A stretch of DNA of 7,934 nucleotides from JAHEFX01 sp964614585 (GTDB taxonomy: Bacteria > Actinomycetota > Acidimicrobiia > Spongiisociales > JAENVV01), in contig CAZTLW010000109.1 in NCBI GenBank assembly GCA_964614585.1, positions 1 through 7,934 on the forward strand, read 5' to 3'. A program made the position numbers and the translations under genes. Below are positions 1-5,216 of this stretch, in pieces; positions within the stretch are counted from its first letter, which is position 1; each line of letters begins with the position of its first letter. The notes under the pieces are model-generated. The model had not been told where the DNA came from, did no database searches, and saw only the letters and a program-made list of their open reading frames with translations.

Positions 1-59
1 GCTGCCCGGTGGAGGCGATCACGGTCTACGACGAGTCGGGGGAGCGAATCGCGCCGTAA
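1..59 (+). CDS. C-terminal end of a probable small ferredoxin (partial)
   Basis: Reading from base 3, the frame gives CPVEAITVYDESGERIAP and then a TAA stop at 57-59. The gene starts before the window, so only 18 residues are visible. The Cys-Pro pair followed by a hydrophobic turn (CPVEAI) is what the last cluster-binding cysteine looks like in small 3Fe-4S/4Fe-4S ferredoxins of the kind that serve cytochromes P450 in actinobacteria, and such proteins end 10-20 residues after it. If so, the product would be a soluble electron carrier. The identification rests on this one motif and a short tail, so another protein ending in a similar sequence is possible. The codons are GC-rich at third positions, which supports real coding. 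The gene converges on the small membrane-protein gene, with 19 bases between the two stops. Confidence 0.5.
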   Translation, partial: CPVEAITVYDESGERIAP

Positions 60-78
60 GAGGCGGTTGGCGGCGGCG

Positions 79-354
79 CTAGGAGCCACCGTCCCGCGCG
101 TGTCCGGTCCGCCCCAAGAGCCACCAGGCCAGCGTGGCCCCAACCAGCCCGCCGACCAACGGGATCGCGATGTCGAACGTGTTGTCGAGGCCCCAATCCT
201 GGAGGGAAAAGGCGGGGAGACCCATCAGCGAGGAGCACCGCTCCCAACTGGGAACGCCTTCGACGTCGTCACAGCTACTCGGGAAGATGAGCACGTAGGC
301 GGCGACGAACGAAAGCACGCCGACGACGAACGCCCATCGCACCCGGGAGGTCAT
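79..354 (-). CDS. Small two-helix membrane protein, function unknown
   Basis: The 91-residue product has two clear hydrophobic segments, about residues 8-24 and 60-80, joined by a roughly 35-residue polar loop that contains two cysteines (C28 and C40). The N-terminus carries two arginines (MTSRVRW) before helix 1, and the C-terminus (GRTGHARDGGS) is polar and basic. By the positive-inside rule both ends should be cytoplasmic and the cysteine loop extracytoplasmic, where a disulfide is possible. I do not recognise a family. The ATG is favoured because a TAGCGT box (minus strand, 366 to 361) sits exactly 6 bases before it, a leaderless arrangement seen elsewhere in this window, and no Shine-Dalgarno is visible. 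It is divergent from the lipoprotein gene across 75 bases. Confidence that it is a real gene comes from the hydrophobic pattern and promoter; no function is proposed. Confidence 0.7.
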   Translation of the reverse strand: MTSRVRWAFVVGVLSFVAAYVLIFPSSCDDVEGVPSWERCSSLMGLPAFSLQDWGLDNTFDIAIPLVGGLVGATLAWWLLGRTGHARDGGS

Positions 355-360
355 CGCAGG

Positions 361-366
361 ACGCTA
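361..366 (-). promoter_or_regulatory. Probable -10 box for a leaderless transcript of the small membrane-protein gene
   Basis: On the minus strand the sequence reads TAGCGT, then CCTGCG, then the ATG at 354. A -10 hexamer of the form TANNNT with 6 bases to the start codon would place transcription initiation on or next to the A of ATG. No ribosome binding site precedes the ATG, which fits leaderless translation. No convincing -35 box was seen. Confidence 0.5.
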
Positions 367-429
367 CCCCGACCTCGGTTCGTCCGTGGCGATCACGTTC
401 GGCGTAGCCTCGCCGTGGGAGGTGTCGAC

Positions 430-711
430 ATGACGCGACGGACGCTGCTGTGGGCGGTCCTGTTGGTGGTGCTGCTGCTGGTGCTCTCGGGCTGTGCGGC
501 GGGTTCGGAGAACTTCTCGGCCGATGACCCCGCCGGGTTCATCGCCGGGTTCTGGCACGGGTTGATCGCCCCGATCGCCCTCATCATCCGGATCTTCAAC
601 CGGGACGTGCTCATCTACGAGATCGACAACATCGGGATCTGGTACGACGTCGGTTACGTGCTGGCGATCACGTCGTACGGCGGTGGTGGCGCCGCCGCCC
701 GGGGCCGCTGA
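430..711 (+). CDS. Small conserved lipoprotein
   Basis: The 93-residue product begins with a textbook lipoprotein signal peptide: basic MTRR, a leucine/valine-rich core (residues 6-18) and the lipobox L19-S20-G21-C22. It should therefore be exported, lipidated on C22 and anchored to the outer face of the membrane. The mature part is short. Residues 40-80 form a hydrophobic block (GFWHGLIAPIALIIRIFN, then IYEIDNIGIWYDVGYVLA) that resembles small proteins from many bacteria with a FWHG..API....F......IYE..N.G.WYD.G pattern; their role is unknown to me. This block may itself insert in the membrane. The tail is glycine/alanine-rich. The ATG at 430 is chosen over upstream in-frame starts because it begins the signal peptide and has GGGAGG at 417-422, 7 bases upstream. 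The gene converges on etfA, with the long palindrome between them. Confidence 0.8.
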   Translation: MTRRTLLWAVLLVVLLLVLSGCAAGSENFSADDPAGFIAGFWHGLIAPIALIIRIFNRDVLIYEIDNIGIWYDVGYVLAITSYGGGGAAARGR

Positions 712-718
712 CCGGGGC

Positions 719-771
719 CACGAACCGAACCCCCACAGCAACCCAGGGTTGCTGTGGGGGTTCGGTTCGTG
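719..771. terminator. 53-nt perfect palindrome, likely bidirectional terminator
   Basis: The sequence is a perfect inverted repeat centred on A745, with 26-base arms and no mismatch. RNA from either strand could form a stem of about 25 bp with a 3-base loop. It starts 7 bases after the lipoprotein stop and lies 57 bases past the etfA stop, so it is placed to end transcription of both convergent genes. No U-tract follows on either strand, which is common for GC-rich actinobacterial terminators but leaves the role inferred. Its 13-base centre, CAACCCAGGGTTG, recurs elsewhere in the window. Confidence 0.75.
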
Positions 772-785
772 AAGCGTGGGCCGGA

Positions 786-804
786 GGGGGCGTCAGGCGC
801 CCTC
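786..804 (-). terminator. Small GC-rich hairpin downstream of etfA
   Basis: Bases 788-792 (GGGCG) pair with 798-802 (CGCCC) around a 5-base loop. Two further pairs outside, one of them G:T, make a 7-bp stem. It lies about 24 bases past the etfA stop, ahead of the larger palindrome. It could be a first, weak terminator or an mRNA 3' stabiliser. The evidence is only the fold. Confidence 0.3.
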
Positions 805-806
805 AC

Positions 807-825
807 CAACCCTGGGTTGTGGGCG
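807..825 (+). repeat. Palindromic repeat copy just past etfA
   Basis: The sequence CAACCCTGGGTTGTGGGCG begins with a 13-base perfect palindrome (807-819). It matches the copy at 2622-2640 at 18 of 19 positions and in the same orientation. It ends three bases before the etfA stop codon. The two copies bracket etfBA. It looks like an interspersed extragenic palindromic element; no function is visible. Confidence 0.6.
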
Positions 826-827
826 GG

Positions 828-1778
828 TCATCGGCTCTCGAGGGCCTCGATGAGCTTGGGGACCACCTGGTGGACGTCGCCGACGATGCCGAGGTCGGCC
901 ACCGAGAAGATCGGCGCCTCCTCGTCCTTGTTGACGGCGATGATCGTCCCGGCGTCCTTCATCCCGACGAGGTGCTGCATGGCCCCCGAAATGCCGAGGG
1001 CGATGTAGATGTCGGGCTTGACCGTCTTGCCGGTCTGGCCCACCTGCTTGGCGTAGGGCACCCAGCCGGCATCGACGATCGCCCGGGTGGCGCCGGTGGC
1101 GCCGCCGAGCTGGGACGCAAGGCTCTCGACGAGCTCGAACTTCTCGGCGTCGCCGAGCCCGCGCCCGCCGGCGACCACGATGGCCGCCTCCTCGAGCTTG
1201 GGGCCCTCGGCCGCCTCGACGTGACGACCGGTGATCGACGCCGAGCCGGCGTGGCCGACCTCGGGCACCTCGAGGGTGCTGACCGTTGGCGTCGAGGCCT
1301 CGCCGGCCTCGGCGGCGAACGCCTTGGGCCGGACCAGCACGATGCCGGCGTCGCCGGTGAAGGTCGAACGGACGAGCTTGGTGCCACCGAAGACCTCGTT
1401 GGTGACGGTCACCCCGTCGTCGAACGACAGGTCGGTGGCGTTGGCGAGGACGCTGCGGCCGGTGATCGCCGACAGGCGGCCGGCCACGTCGCGGCCGTCG
1501 TAGGTGGCTCCGGCGAGGATCAGGTCGGGCGACAGCTGGGCCGCGAGGTCGGCGACGGCCTTGGCGGCGGCCGCGGTCCCGAGTACGTCGTCGGCGATCG
1601 GGATGTGGTGGACCTCGGTGGCCCCGAAGGCGCCGAGCGTCGCCCACACCTCGTCGCCGCCGGTGCCGGCGTAGGCGACGTGGACGTCGCCCCGGTCGCG
1701 CACCTTGGTGAGGATCTCGAGACCCACCTGGGCGGGGGCGCCCGTGTTGGTCTCCTCGATGAAGACGAGTAGCGACAT
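828..1778 (-). CDS. etfA: Electron transfer flavoprotein alpha subunit
   Basis: The 316-residue protein is the normal length for the FAD-binding subunit of the electron transfer flavoprotein, a soluble heterodimer that takes electrons from acyl-CoA dehydrogenases and passes them to the respiratory chain through ETF:quinone oxidoreductase. The N-terminal half (MSLLVFIEET onward) is the Rossmann-like ETF domain. The C-terminal FAD domain begins near GGRGLGD (204-210) and includes QTGKTVKP (248-255) and the family signature YIALGISGAMQHLVG extending to the conserved A-V-N at 281-283. FSVADLGIVGD (291-301) closes the domain. The ATG lies 2 bases after the etfB stop, so the genes are co-transcribed and probably translationally coupled; only a weak purine-rich site (GAAGAAGG) precedes it. 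All key motifs are present. Confidence 0.97.
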   Translation of the reverse strand: MSLLVFIEETNTGAPAQVGLEILTKVRDRGDVHVAYAGTGGDEVWATLGAFGATEVHHIPIADDVLGTAAAAKAVADLAAQLSPDLILAGATYDGRDVAGRLSAITGRSVLANATDLSFDDGVTVTNEVFGGTKLVRSTFTGDAGIVLVRPKAFAAEAGEASTPTVSTLEVPEVGHAGSASITGRHVEAAEGPKLEEAAIVVAGGRGLGDAEKFELVESLASQLGGATGATRAIVDAGWVPYAKQVGQTGKTVKPDIYIALGISGAMQHLVGMKDAGTIIAVNKDEEAPIFSVADLGIVGDVHQVVPKLIEALESR

Positions 1779-1780
1779 GG

Positions 1781-2539
1781 TCAGAGCACCTTCTTCTCTT
1801 CGAGGACGGAGACGACCTGCAGGTGGGCCTCGCCCTCGTCCACGACCTTCTCGCCGGCCTGGCGGGGCGGGGCGTCGTCGACGGCAGCGACGGCCTGGCC
1901 GGCGCTGGTCTCGACGCCGAGGTCGGCGGCGGTCAGCGTCTCGACGGGCTTCTGCTTCGCCTGCATGATCCCCTTGAAGGTGGGGTAGCGGGGCTCCACC
2001 ACCCCGGCCGTCACCGAGACGACCGCCGGGGTGGCGGCGGACACCTCGTCGTAGCCGTAGGTGGTCTGGCGGCGAATGCTCACGGTCGAGCCGTCGGTGT
2101 CGATCTTCGTGGCGTAGGTGAGTGACGGGAGGTCCAACAGCGCCGCCACCTGCTGGGGGACGACGCCCGTGTACCCGTCGGTCGACTCGGTGCCGGAGAT
2201 CACGAGGTCGTACTCACCGCGGCCGATGGCGGCGGCGAGGACCTTGGCGGTGGTGAGGGCGTCGGCCCCCTTCAGGTCGGCGTCATCGACGAGCACGGCG
2301 TCGGTGGCGCCCATGGCCAGGGCCTGTCGGATCCCCTGCAGGTTGCCCGACGGGCCCATCGAGATCAGGGTGACCGAGCCCTCGTGGGCATCGGCGATCT
2401 GGAGGGCGACCTCGACGCCATAGCGGTCGGTGTCGTCCAGTACCTGCTCCGCGGGTCGCTCGAGCCAGTGGGTGCCCGGGTCGAGCGAGTAGTCGGACGC
2501 CGGGTCGGGGATCTGCTTCACGCAGACGGCGACCTTCAT
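1781..2539 (-). CDS. etfB: Electron transfer flavoprotein beta subunit
   Basis: The 252-residue product is the AMP-binding subunit of electron transfer flavoprotein. It opens with MKVAVCVKQIPDPAS, typical of the family. SGTESTDGYTGVVPQQVAAL (115-134) is the conserved nucleotide-binding segment. EPRYPTFKGIMQAKQKP (182-198) corresponds to the recognition loop by which ETF docks on acyl-CoA dehydrogenases. IRRQTTYGYDEVSAATPAVVSVT is the region of the PROSITE ETF-beta signature. The ATG at 2539 is preceded by a strong GAGGAGG a few bases upstream. It is the first gene of the etfBA operon. The set looks like the ordinary (group I) ETF that serves fatty-acid and aromatic acyl-CoA oxidation; I see no sign of the bifurcating type, although sequence inspection alone cannot exclude it. 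Confidence 0.97.
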   Translation of the reverse strand: MKVAVCVKQIPDPASDYSLDPGTHWLERPAEQVLDDTDRYGVEVALQIADAHEGSVTLISMGPSGNLQGIRQALAMGATDAVLVDDADLKGADALTTAKVLAAAIGRGEYDLVISGTESTDGYTGVVPQQVAALLDLPSLTYATKIDTDGSTVSIRRQTTYGYDEVSAATPAVVSVTAGVVEPRYPTFKGIMQAKQKPVETLTAADLGVETSAGQAVAAVDDAPPRQAGEKVVDEGEAHLQVVSVLEEKKVL

Positions 2540-2572
2540 CGGTCCTCCTCAGGGTGGGTGAGTGGTGGCCCG

Positions 2573-2608
2573 AGCGTACTACCGCCACCGAATCTTGAAC
2601 GAACGCTC
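2573..2608 (-). promoter_or_regulatory. Probable etfBA promoter with operator-like word
   Basis: On the minus strand a TACGCT box (2578 to 2573) is a plausible -10, giving a leader of about 25 bases that includes the GAGGAGG ribosome binding site. Roughly 17 bases upstream, where the -35 should be, lies AACGAACGCTC (plus-strand 2598-2608). This word matches the left arm and centre of the paaA operator at 5218-5232 (AACGAACGTTC) at 10 of 11 positions, although its other arm is degenerate. A repressor bound there would cover the -35. Promoter and operator are predicted from pattern only. Confidence 0.4.
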
Positions 2609-2695
2609 ACAAGCAGGTTCCCAACCCAGGGTTGTGGGCGTCGCCATATCGCCGACCCCGGGTTGTGGGCGTCGGAACCCGACGCTCACAACCCG
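2604..2695. repeat. Cluster of palindromic repeats and hairpins upstream of etfB
   Basis: The word GGGTTGTGGGCGTCG occurs twice in direct orientation (2629-2643 and 2660-2674) and once inverted with one change (2680-2694). The first copy is part of CAACCCAGGGTTGTGGGCG (2622-2640), nearly identical to 807-825. CGCTCACAA at 2604-2612 can pair with TTGTGGGCG at 2632-2640 (one G:T). Bases 2659-2675 pair with 2679-2695 to give a 17-bp stem with a single G:T and a 3-base loop. The block lies between the phosphorylase stop and the etfB start, both on the minus strand, so the second hairpin could terminate the phosphorylase transcript. It may equally be a mobile-type extragenic palindrome. Confidence 0.65.
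2659..2695 (-). terminator. 17-bp stem-loop, possible terminator after the phosphorylase gene
   Basis: Arms 2659-2675 and 2679-2695 pair throughout except for one G:T, around the loop AAC. It lies about 127 bases past the phosphorylase stop and about 80 bases upstream of the predicted etfB -10, which suits a terminator separating the two minus-strand units. No U-tract follows. On the other strand it sits upstream of the small ORF at 2730. Confidence 0.4.
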
Positions 2696-2717
2696 CAGAT
2701 CGCGGGAACACCTCCGG

Positions 2718-2723
2718 TAGCGT
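2718..2723 (+). promoter_or_regulatory. Leaderless-type -10 box before the small ORF at 2730
   Basis: TAGCGT at 2718-2723 is followed by six bases (GCCGCT) and then GTG at 2730. Sequence and spacing match the box preceding the membrane-protein ATG at 354 exactly. This is the main reason to think a gene starts, or once started, at 2730. Confidence 0.4.
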
Positions 2724-2729
2724 GCCGCT

Positions 2730-2818
2730 GTGAGCAGTGAGCGACGGTTGGCCGGGACCTGGTGGCATGGGAGATCTACCTCGGTGCCCTGGAACGGGCC
2801 GGGGTCCCCGCCACCTGA
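2730..2818 (+). pseudogene. Tiny ORF that appears frameshifted (about 29 residues if repaired)
   Basis: A GTG at 2730 behind a good leaderless promoter opens MSSERRLAG. In that frame the continuation runs on through the antisense of the phosphorylase gene and is not protein-like. In another frame, open from 2741, the sequence reads (G)RDLVAWEIYLGALERAGVPAT and stops with TGA at 2816-2818, only 3 bases before the convergent phosphorylase stop. That segment has strong GC bias at third positions and a plausible amphipathic composition. One extra G in the GGG run near 2752-2756 would join the two. The product has no recognised family. It may be a decayed or sequencing-damaged microprotein gene, or chance. 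The short length keeps confidence low. Confidence 0.3.
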
Positions 2819-2827
2819 CCCTCAGGT
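2813..2827. other. Short palindrome formed by two facing stop codons
   Basis: ACCTGA (2813-2818), CCC, then TCAGGT (2822-2827) is an inverted repeat. It comprises the Thr-stop ending of the small plus-strand ORF and the Thr-stop ending of the phosphorylase on the minus strand. A 6-bp stem is too small to be a convincing terminator; it marks the convergence point. Confidence 0.4.
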
Positions 2828-4123
2828 CAGCCGGTCGTGGATGAGTGGTGGGGGGTTGGCCTCGCCACCGAACGACCAGGCCGACGGCAGCAGGTCGAGG
2901 CAGGCGGCGAGCCGATCCTCATCCCGCCAGCGCACGGTGGCCAGGGGGTCGCCGGCGTCGACTCGGTCGCCGACCTTGGCGTGAAGGGTGATGCCGACCC
3001 CGTGGTCGACGTCGTCCTCCTTCGTGGCCCGACCGGCCCCGAGTCGCACGGCGGAGACCCCGACGCGCCGGGCGTGGCACTCGGTGACGACGCCCGACTC
3101 GGGCGCCTCGACCACGTGCTTGCCCGGGGCCGACGGCAGGAGCGAGGGATCCTCGAGCACCGCCGGGTCGCCGCCCTGGGCCTCGATGACGCCGGCGAAC
3201 ACCTCCAACGCCTTGCCGGAGGCGATCACGGCCTGCAGCCGGGCCTCGGCTTCGTCGGGGTCGCCGGTGACGCCGCCGAGGAGCAGCATCTCCGCGCCGA
3301 GTGCGAGGGTGAGGTCGACGACGTCGGCAGGTCCCTCGCCCCGCAGCACCGAGATCGACTCGGCCATCTCGGTCGCGTTGCCGACCTCGGCCCCGAGCGG
3401 CTGGGACATGTCGGTGACGAGGGCGGTCACCGGCGTCCCGTGGGCCCGGCCGACGCCGATCATCGTCTCGGCGAGGGTTCGGGCCGCCGCCGGGTCGGGC
3501 AGGAAGGCGCCGTTGCCCACCTTCACGTCGAGCACGAGGCCGTCGAGGTCCTCGGCGAGCTTCTTCGACATGATCGACGACGTGATGAGGGGGACCGCCG
3601 GCACCGTGCCGGTGGCATCGCGCAGCGCATAGAGCCGCCGGTCGGCCGGGACCAGGCTCGTCGACTGGCCTGCCATCACCATCCCGTGGTCGGCGAGCAC
3701 CGACTCGAAACGGGCCCGGTCGAGTTGGACCGTGAAGCCGGGGATCGACTCGAGCTTGTCGAGGGTGCCGCCGGTGTGGCCGAGGCCACGTCCCGACATC
3801 ATCGGCACCGCCACGCCGCATGCCGCGACCATCGGGGCGAGCGGCAGTGAGATCTTGTCGCCCACCCCGCCCGTGGAGTGCTTGTCGACCTTCGGCCGGG
3901 CGATCCCCGACAGGTCCATGACGTCGCCCGAGTGCAGCATCGCGTCGGTCCACGTCGCCAACTCGGCGTCGTCGAGGCCCCGCCAGACGATGGCCATCAG
4001 TAACGCCGCCGCCTGGTAGTCGGGCACCCGCTCGGCCGTGTAGGCCTCGATGAGCGAGCGGATCTCGGCGTCGGTGAGGCGACCTCCGTCCCGCTTGCGC
4101 TCGATGAGTTCGACGACGTTCAT
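2822..4123 (-). CDS. deoA: Pyrimidine-nucleoside / thymidine phosphorylase
   Basis: The 433-residue enzyme cleaves thymidine, deoxyuridine or uridine with phosphate to give the free base and (deoxy)ribose 1-phosphate, in pyrimidine salvage in the cytoplasm. The N-terminal helical domain contains VPDYQAAALLMAI. The phosphate site KHSTGGVGDK starts at K81, and the family signature SGRGLGHTGGTLDKLE spans 110-125. R168, S183 and K187 fall at the positions that hold the base in the Bacillus pyrimidine-nucleoside phosphorylase, whose numbering this protein follows without gaps to that point. The C-terminal alpha/beta domain is complete. Specificity between thymidine-only (deoA) and broad (pdp) types cannot be decided by eye. 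The ATG is preceded by TACGCT (4135 to 4130) 6 bases away and by no Shine-Dalgarno, so it may have its own leaderless promoter. It also lies only 24 bases after the upstream epimerase-family gene and may share its transcript. Confidence 0.95.
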   Translation of the reverse strand: MNVVELIERKRDGGRLTDAEIRSLIEAYTAERVPDYQAAALLMAIVWRGLDDAELATWTDAMLHSGDVMDLSGIARPKVDKHSTGGVGDKISLPLAPMVAACGVAVPMMSGRGLGHTGGTLDKLESIPGFTVQLDRARFESVLADHGMVMAGQSTSLVPADRRLYALRDATGTVPAVPLITSSIMSKKLAEDLDGLVLDVKVGNGAFLPDPAAARTLAETMIGVGRAHGTPVTALVTDMSQPLGAEVGNATEMAESISVLRGEGPADVVDLTLALGAEMLLLGGVTGDPDEAEARLQAVIASGKALEVFAGVIEAQGGDPAVLEDPSLLPSAPGKHVVEAPESGVVTECHARRVGVSAVRLGAGRATKEDDVDHGVGITLHAKVGDRVDAGDPLATVRWRDEDRLAACLDLLPSAWSFGGEANPPPLIHDRLT

Positions 4124-4129
4124 GTGGGC

Positions 4130-4135
4130 AGCGTA
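4130..4135 (-). promoter_or_regulatory. Possible leaderless -10 box for the phosphorylase gene
   Basis: On the minus strand TACGCT is followed by GCCCAC and then the ATG at 4123. This TANNNT plus 6-base arrangement matches the other leaderless candidates in the window. It falls in the 24-base gap behind the epimerase-family stop, so it would be an internal promoter. Confidence 0.4.
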
Positions 4136-4147
4136 CGCCCGGCGCGA

Positions 4148-5083
4148 TCAGGCCGGGCGGTCCAGCACCGCCCGCAGCGCCGACTCGAGGTCGGGGTGGA
4201 GGAACTCGTACCCGGCAGCGAGGAGCTTCGGCGGGGTGATGCGCTGGCTCTCGAAGACCAACGTCTCGGCAAGCTCGGATCCGACCACGAGCTTGGGTCC
4301 GAAGGCCGGGATCGGCAGGAAGGTGCCCCGCCCGAGGACCTCGGCGAGCGTCCGGATGAACTCGTCGTTGCGGGTCGGCTCGGGGGCGACGACGTTCACG
4401 GTCCCCTCGAGCCCCGGCGTGTCGATCGCGAACAGGGTGGCCCCGACCTGGTCGGGCAGGGACACCCACGACCACCACTGCTTGCCGTTGCCGAACCGCC
4501 CGGCGAGGCCGAGGCGGGCGAGCGGGACGAGGCGCTGGAGGGTGCCCTCGCCGAAGAAGATGTTCGTGAGCCCGAGGTCCGGCACGGGGGAGAGGACCTG
4601 ACCGGTGCGGGGGTGGACCACCCGGATCCCGGCTTCGCGAGCGGGGTCGGCGGCCGCCTCCCAGGCCACCACGACGTCGGCGAGGAAGCCGGTGCCCGTC
4701 GGCGAGTCATCGGTCAGGACGTCGTCGCCCCGGTCGCCGTAGACGGCGATGGCGGACTGGCTGACGAAGACCGGCGGCGGGCTCTGCAGATCGGCGAGCG
4801 TTCGGGCGAGGAGCGCCGTCCCGTCGACCCGGCTGTCGCGGATGACCCGCTTGTACTCGTCCGTCCACCGCCGAGCGCCGATCCCCGCCGCAGCGAGGTG
4901 GACGACGGCATCGAGGCCCTCGAACCCGGCGGCGTCGATCGTGCCCTCGGCGGGGTCCCAGCCGATCTCGTCGGGGCCGGGGGAGGAGCGGACCACGCGC
5001 ACGGCCCGGTCGCCGCGGGCCTCGATGGCCTCGACGAGGGCGCTGCCGATGGTGCCGGTGCTGCCGGTGATGGCGATGTCCAT
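4148..5083 (-). CDS. TIGR01777 family (YfcH-like) NAD(P)-dependent epimerase/dehydratase
   Basis: The 311-residue protein belongs to the extended short-chain dehydrogenase family TIGR01777, to which E. coli YfcH belongs. Its substrates are not established. The Rossmann fold starts at MDIAITGSTGTIGSAL, with the glycine motif at 6-13. DAVVHLAAAGIG (58-69) and W73-T74 are typical. S110-A111 and Y115-G116 mark the usual active-site strand, without the classical lysine four residues after the Tyr. GRFGNGKQWWSWVSLPDQVG (195-214) is the hallmark block. The last 80 residues form the DUF1731-type C-terminal domain (RNDEF, LPIPAFGPKL, QRITPPKLLAAGYEF, HPDLESALRAVL). The frame stays open far upstream, but the ATG at 5083 is chosen because the fold begins there and AGGAGG lies about 7 bases before it. 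It is upstream of the phosphorylase gene and divergent from paaA. Confidence 0.9.
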   Translation of the reverse strand: MDIAITGSTGTIGSALVEAIEARGDRAVRVVRSSPGPDEIGWDPAEGTIDAAGFEGLDAVVHLAAAGIGARRWTDEYKRVIRDSRVDGTALLARTLADLQSPPPVFVSQSAIAVYGDRGDDVLTDDSPTGTGFLADVVVAWEAAADPAREAGIRVVHPRTGQVLSPVPDLGLTNIFFGEGTLQRLVPLARLGLAGRFGNGKQWWSWVSLPDQVGATLFAIDTPGLEGTVNVVAPEPTRNDEFIRTLAEVLGRGTFLPIPAFGPKLVVGSELAETLVFESQRITPPKLLAAGYEFLHPDLESALRAVLDRPA

Positions 5084-5105
5084 GAGAGGTCCTCCTTCGT
5101 CCCCG

Positions 5106-5111
5106 ATCGTA
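5106..5111 (-). promoter_or_regulatory. Candidate -10 box for the epimerase-family gene
   Basis: The minus strand reads TACGAT from 5111 to 5106. Initiation about 7 bases downstream would give a leader of roughly 16 bases carrying the AGGAGG site (5096 to 5090) before the ATG at 5083. No clear -35 was seen. Confidence 0.35.
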
Positions 5112-5152
5112 CGGAGCCGAGTCGGTCCCCGTGTCAGTCGGCCCGGTCCCGC

Positions 5153-5199
5153 TTCTTGTGGCGCCCAGCCCTCGAGGAGGAGGCTGAGCGCCACAAGAA
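5153..5199. repeat. Large imperfect inverted repeat between divergent promoters
   Basis: TTCTTGTGGCGC (5153-5164) is the exact reverse complement of 5188-5199. After one C/A mismatch the stem continues with CAGCC (5166-5170) against GGCTG (5182-5186), leaving an 11-base loop. The total is 17 pairs with one mismatch. It lies upstream of both the epimerase-family and paaA promoters, so it should not be in either mRNA. That argues for a DNA-level role, such as a binding site or extragenic palindrome, rather than attenuation. Confidence 0.55.
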
Positions 5200-5216
5200 C
5201 GTCCGATCCGCCCCCA

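Noticed and set aside
67..429. Long upstream extension of the lipoprotein frame on the plus strand
   Set aside because: The extension is polar, arginine-rich and antisense to the membrane-protein gene. The signal peptide, ribosome binding site and lipobox place the true start at 430.
819..1772. Long plus-strand frame antisense to etfA
   Set aside because: It is a shadow of the etfA frame. The etfA product has intact FAD-domain motifs along its full length, and the antisense product has no family features.
807..2640. etfBA as a composite mobile element bounded by the 19-base direct repeats
   Set aside because: No transposase, integrase or target-site duplication is visible, codon use is like the neighbours, and further repeat copies outside this pair point to a dispersed palindromic element instead.
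2919..4478. Open minus-strand frame of over 500 codons across the phosphorylase gene
   Set aside because: It is very rich in Arg, Gly and Pro, the usual frame-shadow composition of GC-rich genes, and the phosphorylase frame has all family motifs.
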